NCBI GenBank assembly: GCA_947311845.1
Contig: CAMZMU010000020.1
Span: 34,363,946-34,427,945 of the forward strand
Length of the DNA: 64,000 nt
Direction of reading: 5' to 3'
From: Poa pratensis
Lineage: Eukaryota > Streptophyta > Magnoliopsida > Poales > Poaceae
The translations under genes and the position numbers were made by a program. Below are positions 34,676-46,400 of this stretch, one piece after another. How positions within the stretch are numbered: the first letter of the stretch is position 1; each line of letters begins with the position of its first letter. The notes under the pieces are model-generated. The model did not search any database. It was not told the DNA's origin and saw nothing but the letters and a program-made list of their open reading frames with translations.

Positions 34676-35434
34676 ACAGAGAAAATAATTAAGGTTAGGA
34701 ATGATGGTCTTTGCATCCAACTCTTGTACAACATGCCGCAAACCTGCCTTCTCATAAGCTGCAGAGTAAAACATGGTAAAATAAGTATTTAAGTAAGTAT
34801 CAATCTAGTTTTATGAAGTGAAAAGGCCACACAGATAAGAAATAAATGGAGCAGGTACATCCCATGAACCCATTAATATATGTAAATGGAAGAGAGACAA
34901 GAAAAGTTCATACAAGAAACGCAATGGAAGAAACAAACATAAGAGGTAGATCTCCTGTGTCCTGTATGCCTGTGCTCAACGAAATCATGTTAACATTCAA
35001 AACTAACAAACTCATTGAAGTCCACCTTTCCTTCAGACTCTTCTTGGACTAAAAAAAGGCCAAGATGCGAAAGCAGTTATAGATCAAGTAGCTTACAGGT
35101 CACAGCCATCAAATTTTCACATTAAGAGAAGGAATGATAGTTTACTTGCTCATGTTCCATGGTATCTTCCAAAACAGCAACTAATGGATCATACGTAGTA
35201 CAACTGAAGTGAAAAGATCTTCCCTTTGATATCAACAACGAATTTAATGTTATTTCGATTTTACTCATCTCCCAAGTACGAACATAACACAAAATGTCAT
35301 CGGTACCTTTGTAGAGCCACTACCATGACCCATGATGCTGAAGATTTCCATGATGGAAAAAACACAAGTTACTATCTGCATGGGAGCTTGGACTGTATCT
35401 GCAATTGGCTCCAGGATACTCTGAGTTTCTTGTG
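34676..35434 (-). other. unrecognised exon-like pieces, one EF-hand-like
   Basis: Minus-strand segments look coding and meet splice-like signals: ETQSILEPIADTVQAPMQIV (about 35309-35434, donor CAAAG/GTACC); YDPLVAVLEDTMEHEQ (about 35145-35200, donor CAA/GTAAAC); QEESEGKVDFNEFVSFEC and a stop (about 34999-35055, acceptor TTTTTTTAG), where DFNEFV resembles the end of an EF-hand loop; and AAYEKAGLRHVVQELDAKTI (about 34690-34765). Phases do not all agree. It may be a decayed or captured gene; I cannot name it. Confidence 0.4.
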
Positions 35435-36293
35435 TGCGATATAGTGAAGCACAATTCCGATCAATTATGATAATAACGTATAGGAAATAAATCCGAATCT
35501 GCCGAATAATCAATTTTATACATCTGGCTTATGTTCTTCATGTAGCATCCAGATCAAATGACTCTATGAAATTAGGTCGATACTTCGACATATTATGGTT
35601 AATGCAGTGTGAGTTCCCAATACCAGAGTACAATGTGTGAAAGCTCAGCATCTTCTATCACCCTGGAATCCATGGTCATGCAAGGCGTGGATGCCGAGGG
35701 ACTGAGGCAAATAGGGTAGGCAGTTGATGGATAAGATACACACAACACAATCATGGCCAGATAAGTTTATTATGTAAGCTGAAGTAGAAAATGCACAACA
35801 AAAAATGTTCATACATTCAAGGCCATGGTGAGGAGATTGTACAGTACGACCAGGATGACAGTGGAGATTAAGTGCACTGAGCAGGGTAGGTTTTTTCCCT
35901 ACAAGATAGACATAGACGTGTACAATACTATACTAAAGACACTGGGAAGGGTAGGACCCATATTGTTTGCTTCAAATAACTAGTAACATAAAAAGTGAGA
36001 AATTGTGTTGTATAATCTTACTGGGCTTTGAGTATCAACATTTCTATTTTCATGAGCCACTCATGTTCGCACTCTTACTTCAGAAAAAGTAGAATGATGA
36101 GAATCCATCATAGACAGGAGGAGAGAAATGTAATATTACTGTTCAACCCGTCATATACCAGAAATGGCCTCGGGAGGGGGCAGGACTATATACGAGTCTA
36201 AAGCTGTAAAGAGAAATTTTATGACACTTGTTATTGAAATACAATAACGAAAAGCAACAACTGACATGTTTTCCTGTTAACTAATAAATACTA
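35435..36293. other. intergenic, no gene recognised
   Basis: Upstream exons of the preceding pieces could be here, but I saw none I could support. Confidence 0.45.
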
Positions 36294-36451
36294 CTCCCTC
36301 TGTTTCAAAATAGAAGACTTTCTAGTCTTTCTGGATTTGTCCTGATTCGTAGGTATGTGGACATGTTTTAGTGTGTTGATTCACTCATTTTGGAACAAAT
36401 CACGACAAAATCAGAAAGGCTAGAAACTCTTATATTTTGGTAACGAGGGAG
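36294..36451. mobile_element. Stowaway MITE
   Basis: Ends CTCCCTCTGTTTCAAAATA and its inverted partner TATTTTGGTAACGAGGGAG, flanked by TA on both sides (36292-36293, 36452-36453): the Tc1/mariner Stowaway signature. 158 bp, lying 145 bases 3' of the PPR stop codon. Confidence 0.92.
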
Positions 36452-36596
36452 TAGTAGTTCAAGAATATATGTGAGGAGCTTTGCTTAACTAAACCATTCT
36501 ATCTACGTTTTAATATCTGTAAACCACTCATGTGTACATTGATGCTAGCATCATTTGATGAAAAATGATGTGTAAACAAAAATATTATATTACATT

Positions 36597-38837
36597 TTAC
36601 CAAAAATCCCCACAAGAACAGCGCCCATCCTTAAAGTGGTGGAACCGGTTTGAATCCCGGACAATGATCTCTCTCTCAGTTATTTTCGACATATATTTGG
36701 TGGCATTGTGGCAATCCCCACACACGCGCAAATTCTTGTATATGTGGAGCGGAGTTCTTGAAGGAGTATTTATGATGCCAAAGGCAATAGCTAATCTCTC
36801 ACTATGATTATTCAAGATCTGTTCCTTCTCATCCTCCTCTACATCCTGTAGGACAAAACTGCAGTCAGGAACATAACCTATAGTTTTCATCTTGGCCAAC
36901 AGATTCCGGAGCTCTGTCTGGATCTCTTCATGTTGAGGGTGGGGTTCTGTCTGGTTGCCACTGTAAAATACATTCACTGATCTTTTCACTTCTATTGAGC
37001 TCCATCCAGGGATTTTCTGCAAATTTTGGCGTCTGACCAAAGACCTTACTTCGTCAACGCCATCCCATTTCCCAACCTTCGCATACATATTTGACATTAG
37101 AACATAATAACCAACATTCTCTGGATCGAGTTCAAACAAATTTTGTGAAGCCACTTTGCCCATTTCGACATTCCCATGAATCCTGCAAGCACCAAGAAGA
37201 GCGCCCCAAACTGCAGAATCGGGCTTAATTGGCATGTTTTCTATGAAATCAAAAGCTTCATCTAGCTGACCAGCTCTGCCAAGCATATCTACCATGCACG
37301 CATAATGTTTTGCGATAGGGATAATACCGTATGTGATCTGCATCATATCAAAGAAACTCCGACCTTGGTCAACTAAGCCAGCATGACTACAGGCAGCCAA
37401 TAATGAAACAAATGTAACTTGATCAGGCTTAATTCCTTCCTGCTGCATTTGTGAGAAGAGACTGACAGCCTTTGCGCCATGACCATGAACTCCAAGGCCA
37501 GCCATGATGGCATTCCAAGGACCTGTACTTCTTCTAGGCATTTTTTCAAAGAAAAGCATCGCTTCAGCCAACTTCCCACATTTAGCATACAAGTCTATCA
37601 GACAAGTTCCAACATATACATCCAGACATAATCCAATCTTAATGGATAGAGCATGCATTCGCATGCCCTGCTGCAAGGCACCAAGATGTGAGTATGCAGG
37701 CAAAACACTAACTAATGTCCCTTGAATAGCCTTTAGACCCTCATCCTTCTGCATGTGACCGTATGTCTCGATTGCCTCGTTGGCAAGTCCATTCTGCGTA
37801 TACCCTGTGATCAAAGTGTTCCAGGACACAGCATCTCGAACTGGCATGATATCGAACATCCTCCGTGCAGCCTCGATCTTTGATAGCTTCGCATACATAT
37901 CAACTATCGCATTTCCTGAAATTATATCCCCCACATCCCAGCCCCGCCTCATCACATAACAGTGCACTGACTTCCCACTGCAGTCATGTCCACACTGGGC
38001 AATGGCAGATGCCAGACTTACAAGAGTCAGCCTGTCAGGGGAAACCCCACTGTCCATCATACCACGAAACATCTTGACCGCGGCAGCGACCTGCCCACCC
38101 TGTTCATACCCTGAAATGATCGAATTCCACGTCACCAGATCACGGCACTCCATTCCATCAAAGACCCACCGAGCATCCTCTAGCATCCCCAGCTTTCCGT
38201 ACACATCGATCAATGCATTGCACACGAAGAGCTCCTTGTCCAGCCCGTGCTTCACCGCGTACACATGCATGACCAGAGCAAGCACCCGGTCCCCCAGCAG
38301 CACACACATGGGCAGCACGCTTGAGATTGTCACCGTGTCGCCAGCGACACCCTCCGCCACCATTCTCCCGAACAGGCCCACCGCCTCGGCCGCGCGCGCA
38401 TTGCGGCACAGTCCGGACAGCATCGCATTCCACGCCGGCAAGTCCCGCTCCGGCATTTCATCAAACATCTTGTAGGCGTCCGAGACGAGACCAAACCGGA
38501 GGTACGCATGCGCGAGGGAGCCGGAAGCGAAGACGCTTGGGTGGAGGAGTCCGAGGCGGAGCGCGCAGGCGTGAAGCTGCACGGCGGCGGCGTGGCCGGG
38601 GGCCGCGCGGATGAGCGGTGGGAAGGTGAAGCCATCGGGGCGGAGGGGGTGAGCGCAGCAGAGGATGTGGCGGAGAAGCGGGAAGGCGAGGCGCGGGAGG
38701 GAGGCACGGGAGAAAGCGGCGATGAGGGAGTTGGTGAGGAGGAGGGGAGGCACCTGGAGTAGCGGGTCGAGGTGCCGCAGTTGGCCGGAGGTCACGAGCA
38801 CCGCCTGGACGCCACGAGGCAACGCCGACGCTGGCAT
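36597..38837 (-). CDS. PPR protein, PLS class with E and DYW domains
   Basis: Intronless, 746 codons plus stop, uninterrupted. I start at MPASALPRG (38837). The frame is open for 65 more codons to an ATG at 39032, but that stretch belongs to a duplicated non-coding segment. Tandem P, L and S motifs run from about residue 30, with WNAMLSGLCR, WNSIISGYEQGG, WNTLITGYTQNG and VTFVSLLAACSHAGLVDQGR. The C terminus has E/E+ motifs (GWSSIEVK), the deaminase zinc signature HSERLAIAFG ... CGDCH, and ends CSCGDFW, so the last triplet is DFW. DYW-PPR proteins bind organelle transcripts and edit C to U. Its target cannot be read from the sequence. The only fully intact larger host gene here. Confidence 0.95.
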   Translation of the reverse strand: MPASALPRGVQAVLVTSGQLRHLDPLLQVPPLLLTNSLIAAFSRASLPRLAFPLLRHILCCAHPLRPDGFTFPPLIRAAPGHAAAVQLHACALRLGLLHPSVFASGSLAHAYLRFGLVSDAYKMFDEMPERDLPAWNAMLSGLCRNARAAEAVGLFGRMVAEGVAGDTVTISSVLPMCVLLGDRVLALVMHVYAVKHGLDKELFVCNALIDVYGKLGMLEDARWVFDGMECRDLVTWNSIISGYEQGGQVAAAVKMFRGMMDSGVSPDRLTLVSLASAIAQCGHDCSGKSVHCYVMRRGWDVGDIISGNAIVDMYAKLSKIEAARRMFDIMPVRDAVSWNTLITGYTQNGLANEAIETYGHMQKDEGLKAIQGTLVSVLPAYSHLGALQQGMRMHALSIKIGLCLDVYVGTCLIDLYAKCGKLAEAMLFFEKMPRRSTGPWNAIMAGLGVHGHGAKAVSLFSQMQQEGIKPDQVTFVSLLAACSHAGLVDQGRSFFDMMQITYGIIPIAKHYACMVDMLGRAGQLDEAFDFIENMPIKPDSAVWGALLGACRIHGNVEMGKVASQNLFELDPENVGYYVLMSNMYAKVGKWDGVDEVRSLVRRQNLQKIPGWSSIEVKRSVNVFYSGNQTEPHPQHEEIQTELRNLLAKMKTIGYVPDCSFVLQDVEEDEKEQILNNHSERLAIAFGIINTPSRTPLHIYKNLRVCGDCHNATKYMSKITEREIIVRDSNRFHHFKDGRCSCGDFW

Positions 38838-38857
38838 GGCATTGGTGTGCCACGGAC

Positions 38858-40032
38858 CACCGCGCGCGATGTCTGTCTCAGTTTTGTACTCCGTACTTTG
38901 TACTTTGCCACACCAGAAGTCCAAAATGGCGCGACTAGTTACGGACTTAAGGTGCGCCATTTTTTCAAAAAGAAAGAAAGGATTATGATCAGTGAAACAT
39001 TCCCAAGTTTGATCATCATAGTGGAAATTCAATCATCAATCTCGAAAAAGAACAGTGAAAATTTGTTACCCTCCCGGAGGTCCTCCTCGTCGTCGTCGCT
39101 CCTACAGGGGCCACGCATGGACGATCCGGCCATGCTTTCGTCAATTTCGCAGTGCAATTGCTCGCTGTAGCTATTGGTTTCGGGGAAGCCTAGCTTGCGC
39201 GCGCGTAACCGCTCGTGCGGTTTAGGACAGCCGCACGTGGGCACACGTGGGCGTTAAGACAACGACGCCCCCGCTGGCCTGGCCGCCTGCTTCCGCCCTC
39301 TCCGCAGCCGCGCTACCGCGACTGTCTCAACGCCCCGCCCTGCTCGAAGCACGACATCCGCCGGTCCGTCGCCGCCCCCGACCATCCCTCTACTTCTCCG
39401 GCGTCGGCGACCACCTGCACCCCCCAAGTTAAGTCTCTTCTCGCCTCCGCCGCGGCCAGCCGCGGCTCCGGCTCGGCCTGGCACCCTCCGAATCGGGAGA
39501 ATTTGGGTACGGGAGAGAGAAGGTAGGAGGAGAAGAAGAAAGGGGATGGGGAAGAAGAGCACGTGGGCGGGACCCACCACGTCAACGCGCTGCGCGTGGA
39601 CCGAGCGAGCGTTCGCGCACTTGAAGCCATCCTCATTGGTTTCGTGGTGAAGGGGTCTAAATCACAATAGAGAGATTTGGGGCTAACCCTAAATGACCTG
39701 GTACGCTTGATATAGTGGTGGAGGGGGTGACATGACCAATATGTGGTGTCTATTCATGCATTAAAAAAGGCTGAACCCGCATATTGGTCGGAATTTCTCG
39801 GGTTGGCCACATTTTGCGTATCTGCTAGAGATGCTCTAACACGTACCACCGCACGGGATGTCGTATTTTGTATTTTGCCACACCAAAATTGCGTGAATAG
39901 TTACGGTGCGCCATTTTTCCAAAAAACAAAAGGAAAAATTATAATCAGTGAAACATTCTCAAGTTTGATCATCACAGTGGAAAATTCATTCACCAATCTC
40001 GAAAAAAGTGGAAATTCATTACCAACCCTCAT
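38858..40032. repeat. direct duplication of PPR upstream segment, about 200 bp
   Basis: The segment 38858-39074 (ACCACCGCGCGCGATGTC onward, including TTTGCCACACCA, GTGCGCCATTTTT, AGTGAAACATTC and CAATCTCGAAAAA) recurs at 39845-40032. The nearer copy carries the probable PPR leader; the further copy lies 770 bases upstream. Confidence 0.88.
39075..39844. other. sequence between the duplicated copies
   Basis: GC-rich centre (39240-39600) with promoter-like or gene-fragment composition. No ORF I can support. Confidence 0.4.
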
Positions 40033-40049
40033 GACATGAAATTGATACT

Positions 40050-40199
40050 GCTAGTACTAGCTTCATTATAAAGTAGGAGTATATCATTATATATCACTAC
40101 AAATTTTTAATTGGCGTATTTTCACATAAATAGATGGTCAAAATTTCAACTTCTAAATTTTGTGATGTCTAAATGGAGCATTTGTGAACGGTGGGAGTA
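40050..40199. mobile_element. degenerate Stowaway-like MITE
   Basis: The right end GAACGGTGGGAGTA resembles the Stowaway consensus, and the AT-rich core (GGTCAAAATTTCAACTT) fits. The left end is poorly conserved. Confidence 0.35.
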
Positions 40200-40460
40200 C
40201 CTTCCATTATGTTTGCTCGTGACAACCTATATCTTTATCAAAGTTACGGATCCAGGTTCGAAGGAGAATAGAGCGAGGAGATGTTATCCCAGCGCAGAGC
40301 GCTATGATGCGGATCATGCCGGGACGTGCAAGCACTACGAACAGTGGCGATTCATGGCGAAATCAGATAAGAGGCAGGGTTTGACCGTTTATGACTAGTG
40401 GGTCAGGTATATCAGGTAAAGGCTTTATTAGATAGGAATATAGGATAGGAAAAACTGTGA
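40200..40460. other. upstream region of CHI-like gene
   Basis: No TATA box or in-frame ATG I can defend. Confidence 0.35.
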
Positions 40461-43400
40461 GTGGAACCGGCGGGCTCCGCTTCTCGATCGGCTAGCGGCT
40501 GCCGCGTCGCGCGCGGCGGCGCACGGAGGCAGCACATCTCATTCGCAGCGGGAGGAGGCGCAGGTGAGGAGCCATTGCCATGTCTTTTCTATGTGTACCT
40601 CTACTCCTCTACTAGGTACCAAAAGCCAACCCCGCAAAACAAAAATATTGTACTAAAAGCCACATGCATTTTGGTCTTTTAGTGCGAATTGGTAACCGAA
40701 CTACTCGCGTGAGGATTATGTTGTTGTAAACTAGAATGTGGAGAGTAGCTGTGTGCAACTTTGATGCAGAGGTCGGGAAAGGTTCCCCTCCATTATCTAG
40801 GAAAAATATAAGAGTAGAAATGTATATGAGAATACCAGCGCAAAAAAAAATGTATATGAGAATGATGATATTTAATTTGAAATGCTGGTTGTCTTTAAGA
40901 TGAGTAACATGGGGATTATCAGTGAAGATGCTTTGGCCCCCATTTTACTTTTAAGTTCCAGTGGCCACTATTTTTTTTTTTTTGAATGAACATCATTTTT
41001 AACCCTTTTCATGGCATAACTTATTTAAGCATCTCCTTTCTAGTAAACTAGGTTCCAGTTAGGAACACTCTGATGCACTACCATGTATCTGTAATTATAT
41101 TTATTTATGTCGGTTAACCCAAGGATTGATCACATCAAATAATCACGAGCATGCTCAAGCAACAAACTTTGCCAAAGGCACGTCTTGCATCTCCTGTTTT
41201 CCCTTATTTTTGTTCTCTCAAATCCACGGTGCAATCTCTTGGTCTCAATAAGTATTACAAAACTCAACCGGCTGGTGTGCTTATACACACGCACAGCCAG
41301 CTATACCATGTACTACTGGACTCACCAGCACAATTCAAACACCGAGTCGTATGCAACTAGGCTTGACTCTAAACCGGACTCAGTATTGTTGCTTTCCTAA
41401 TCTAATCACATGGTATCCTTGATTGTTATTTAAATCTATAAACTGACTCGTATTTACTCGAACACAGCTAAACTCAACTCACGTACGACATGCAAGCCAA
41501 TGCCGACTAGAACATGGAAACTAATTCCAACTCACATCTAGGACTGTGGAGAACTTTTGATTATTGTTCCAACACTCTGTTCACATACTTAAACTGGTGC
41601 TATCTTTCTATGGCCCAATGCTGCTGACCCAGTTAATCAATGATGCCATTTAGTACGACAAGTATCCACATAGTTGGACCTAATACTAACATATATTCTT
41701 GCAGATCAATAACTTCCAAAAGTAGGAGGCATATAAAGCCACCTTCAAGTCCAGTATACATACTTTCTCTTGCTTCCCTGATAACGATCATTCGGCGGAT
41801 AATGCATCTGTCGTGATGTGGAAACTATGTAACCATACCAAAAAAATGTTTGGTTGTGTTTTATATAGAGGATTATGAACTATGTAGCTTGCATGCCATG
41901 CTTTGGTTGATCAAGACTCTCTTAATTTAATATAGTTATGTAACCCAAATATCGCAACTATTAGGCTGCAAAACCCGGCATTTCACACTTCAGAGAAGAT
42001 GATGTGAAATTATTTTTGTGCTATTGCTCAAGTTTGTCCAGTATAACTTATTTCTTGAAATGTTATTCAAGAATAACTTTCAACATTTGAATCATAACTC
42101 ACAAGGATGACTCGTTATTTCTTTTTGTGCTTTTGCTGTAGTTGGTGATGCTTTTGTTGTAGAAGGCACAACAAATGTGAAGTTCTCTAGGGAGTTAACG
42201 GTTCCAGGCTCCACAGCGCCTTTAATCATTCTCGGCACAGGTACATTTTCTTGCCCATGTTCTTCTGAGATTAAAATTGGCAGTTTGGCACTATTTTCTT
42301 CACCTCCATATCCTCGTGACATAAGAGTAGTACCCTTTTCCATCGTTTTATTTTCTAACAAACCAATAGTATGAACTGTGCACAAACATGCAATTTTTTA
42401 TTCATTAATTTGACAGATTGACACAATAGGAAGAACCATTTGGAATTTTTCATCATGTATACCTGCAGAAGTTATTAAAGTGAATGAATATAGCAAAAAT
42501 AAGTTTGCCCAAGCAGCTGCACTGCATATTTCACATTCCTAATGCTATTGTTTGTGCTGTAGTTCATACTTCAAATTCTTGGTTGCTGTACAAACAATAT
42601 TTGTGCATATAACACTAATATGTTAGAGAGATCCTGATATTCTGTATTGCGCGTAACGAACATGCTGAATTTGGATTCAAACATGCTTTATTAATATCTA
42701 AGTTTATCCAACTTGTCACACTGCTATTGTTTCTAACCAAGACGCACCTCTTACAAGTGCGACTTTTGACATATATATGCAATCATTTGTAACAAAAGCA
42801 GATGGGTGAGAAGAATGGAAGAAGCTTAACTAGAATTTTGCATTGACCATATTTTTAGGCTTGCATTAACCATGAAAGTCAGAACCCCAGTCGATCAACC
42901 TATGGCATCTCGTAATCCTGTCATCCTTACTGCACCACGTCCACATGTGCGTTTCGATCTTAATGGAATCAAAACGGAACCTAGTCTAAACTCTAGTTTT
43001 GTATGCCATTGTCTTCCCTAGATCAAGCCATGACCATTTACCCGGTTCATTAGTTATGTAGCATCAATGTCTCTTTCGCTCAGATGCTGATCGTCAGCGA
43101 TCTTTTTTGTATTCACGGCACACACTGTAAATGAAGACTTTAGAGGCAATCTAATGGTCAGTAAGTATAGTCTTAGTTTGGGTTTAATGAAGAGGTGAAG
43201 AAAAATCAGTCATCATGGCCTTATATGATTAGTATTGATGTCAGTGTTCTCATGCAACTGCCATTGATTACGACTTTAAAGCTGACGATCATAAAACATG
43301 TTGGCCCTAGCTCAAATATGTTCACACTGGCTGTGCAATCAAACTCACTGTCATGGGCATTGTCCTCAATGAGAAAAGTTGAACCATTTGGTTGCGATCT

Positions 43401-46400
43401 TGTTGTTTTCACATACACTTCAAGTGCCCTTGAACTATTTTAATATTTAAGCGAGTCTATGGTCAGCACTCTTTTGAAAGGATTGGTGTTTGAATCAGAT
43501 ATCTTGAACTGAAAAGTTGTAGCTCGCTGGCTCTAGCTAATGCATTGTTCATGTTCACCAACTTATTTTTGTCTTGCATTGGTCTCTTCTCTATTGTTGT
43601 AGATGAACTAAAAGTCTTGATCATGATTCTTGTCCATTTCCAGTTCGAACAGCTTCCACTTGCTACCTCTTTTTGATGATTGTTTCAGACCCCATCTGTT
43701 TCAGATGGGCCTGTGTGCTTGCACTACTTTTATGCAACTGTTTCCATGGAATGTTCTAGCATATCAATACATTCCTGACGTCACCTTCTTGCATCGATGC
43801 ATGGCTCTGGCTATTTTCTTTGTTTAAGCCCCAAATAAGTCGTGTATGCTTGTACCGGAGAGCTACACCACGCCCTCTTTCAATACGAAAATCATAGCAT
43901 AATCAAATGGATCAAGTAGGTTACTCAATTGGCATGTGCTGTTATTTGTAAGTATACTTCATATATTTTCACTTATAAAGGTGTTATATTGTTTACAGTT
44001 TGCAATTTGAATTTTAGCTGACTCTAGGTTATAGAGAGAAGTTCTTTGTCAAAGTATATGCTGCTGCATTCTATGTGGATTACACCATTGGACTTGATAC
44101 CGAGAAATGGAGAGAAAAGGTTGGCATTGAGATTTTTGATGCTTCCACGATTTTTTACTCCATTTTTAAAGGTAAGAGCCAAGCTCCAACTAGCAAATGC
44201 CGAACGATGAGATTGTAATACATTCTGACGGAATAGTGTACTATGCAGCACCAATTGTGAAATCTCTGAGCATAACTCTTGTTAGGGATGTTGATGGAAA
44301 GACCTTCGTGAAGGCTTTGGATGATGTTATTGCTCGCCGAATAAAAAAAACAACCGTTGAGGAAGAATCTTCATTGTCAACCTTCCGAAATATCTTTTTA
44401 GGGCGCAATCTCAAGCAGGGAACAAGCATCTATTTAACTTGGTCGGGACCCTCAGTGATGCTGGTGAGTTAACGATCAATCCACTACATCAACATTTAAA
44501 TTCAAAATTTAAACATTTTGTGGAAACTTGCAATGTCCAAAAATAAACTATGATATTGCATACATAAGTTTCCTATTTCTGGTGGTGCCTGTATTGCCGT
44601 GGGCTGATGTCATCTAACCTGTACTAAGGCTGCCATGCAAGCTTCAATATCTGCAGTATTTTTTTATTGTGGTAGTAAGTTAATATCATTACTACAAACT
44701 AATGAACGTTTGAAAATGTTGTGCTGGACAAGATATAGTGATGCTAAAATAGGATTTATTTTATAGTCACAGTAGATTTATCATTTCCATTGAAAAAAAA
44801 AAAAAAGTCTTACAGAAGATATTTACAAGGGTGCAATGCCCCAAAAGGAATTAAAGCCTACTCTCCTGCAATTATGTGGCATTGCCTTTGCATCTGGCCA
44901 TGGTCCAAGCTGCCATCTCCCCAATTTTTTCCAGTAGACTCAAAGATCAATCTGCTGTTGAAACATTTTAGGATTTCGATGACTCCAAACTTTATGTAGA
45001 TGGTTCTAGACCAATGTGGTGGCCTCTGCCCGTGGTACTGATGCAATTCCACTAGCAGTGAAAGGAGTTGATAGGTATGATTCTCCACGAGGCTGGGTGA
45101 AGGATGTTCCAACTATGCACGGCTCCTCCAAATTCATATGGAGTGTCGGTAGGAAACAATAGACTTCTATCCAGGCGTAGCAATAAAACTCAAATTTATT
45201 AAGCAAACGCCCCCGACCTCTCCTCGTTCCCCACCTACAGTGAACAGAGGCGATTTTTGGGCGAACCCGTGCGGACCAGCTCGCCGGCGGCGATCCGCTC
45301 GATTCCTCGCCCTCCGCGGCCGCTCCGGCGGCGGGAGGACGGGGGAATCGACGGATCCCGCCGTGTACATAGTCTAGGTGTGCGTGGGTGGCCTGCCGGC
45401 GGCGCTGTGGAGATGGCGGCGTGGCCGGAGAGGCTTTTGGCGGCGGCGGTTCCCTCCTCTGTTCTCGGTGCTCCGGTGGAGACCCTGGGCAGATCTGCTG
45501 TCGCGGGCGCGGCCGCTGCTCTCCGGAGTCGCGGCGTGCTCTTCCTCGAGCTGGCGGCCGTGGTGGCGGCGCTGGTTCTAGTTCTTGGGGTTCGGTAGCC
45601 TCCACTTCGGTGGATGGTGGTGCTTTTGCTTAACTCTTCTGGGAGTTTGCAGGCGGATCGATCTCCCTCGTCGGTGGTCGCGGTGGGTGCGGTGGAAGAT
45701 GGGTGGCGCTGTCGTCTTCGTCTCCGGCGTGAGACGGTGATGGCGGTGTGGCGGCAGCTCGAAGCCGATGCTCCTTCAACGTCCAGATTCTGGCGCCTGC
45801 GTCAGATGGCTCCTGCGGCTTCTCAACGCGGTTGTTCGAGCTGGCTGCTCCGGTGCGAGGTGAGGCCGCTTTCTTCTTCTCCGGCGGCGTGCTGATGGCG
45901 CTTGAAGACGGCGTGCTGCTCGGTGGATCCGTGTCCGCTGTGTGTGGGTACGATCTTGTCTCTGTTCGTGCGTGTGTGCTCCTGTTCTTGTTGATCTTGT
46001 ACACGAACTCCCTGTCAAAAAAAAAACTCAAATTTATTAGGCTTAATACTAGATTGAATTACTTTACTTCGGCTTACATTTTGATTGTAAAGGATTTTAA
46101 TTTATAGTATCTGTTAGTTGTTTCAAACTTACTCTCATGATAGAGAGGATGACACTAGGAGAGTTGGGGCAATTTTCGTTGGTTTATTTCTCACACAATG
46201 CCATACCAACCTGAGAGGTTGGGGATACATACTTATAGACTGCTAGCCAGCCACGAATATGCTAGATGCTAGTCTGAAAGCTAGTCAAGGATGATGCTAT
46301 CCTAACAGCCAGAATCCTAACAGCTAGTCCTTGATGCTATCCTAACTGCCAGTCCTTGACACAAGGACCATGTGCTGCAACCCCACAAAGAGACTTATCC

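Noticed and set aside
35265..35513. Complete 82-codon minus-strand gene
   Set aside because: Only its middle looks coding and it ends at a donor-like site; treated as an exon piece.
38840..39032. N-terminal 65-residue extension of the PPR protein
   Set aside because: The same DNA recurs as non-coding sequence 770 bp upstream, and the extension has no PPR or targeting features.
45006..45605. Proline/arginine-rich minus-strand ORF
   Set aside because: It spans the junction between the gene fragment and the younger retroposon, so it cannot be an old gene.
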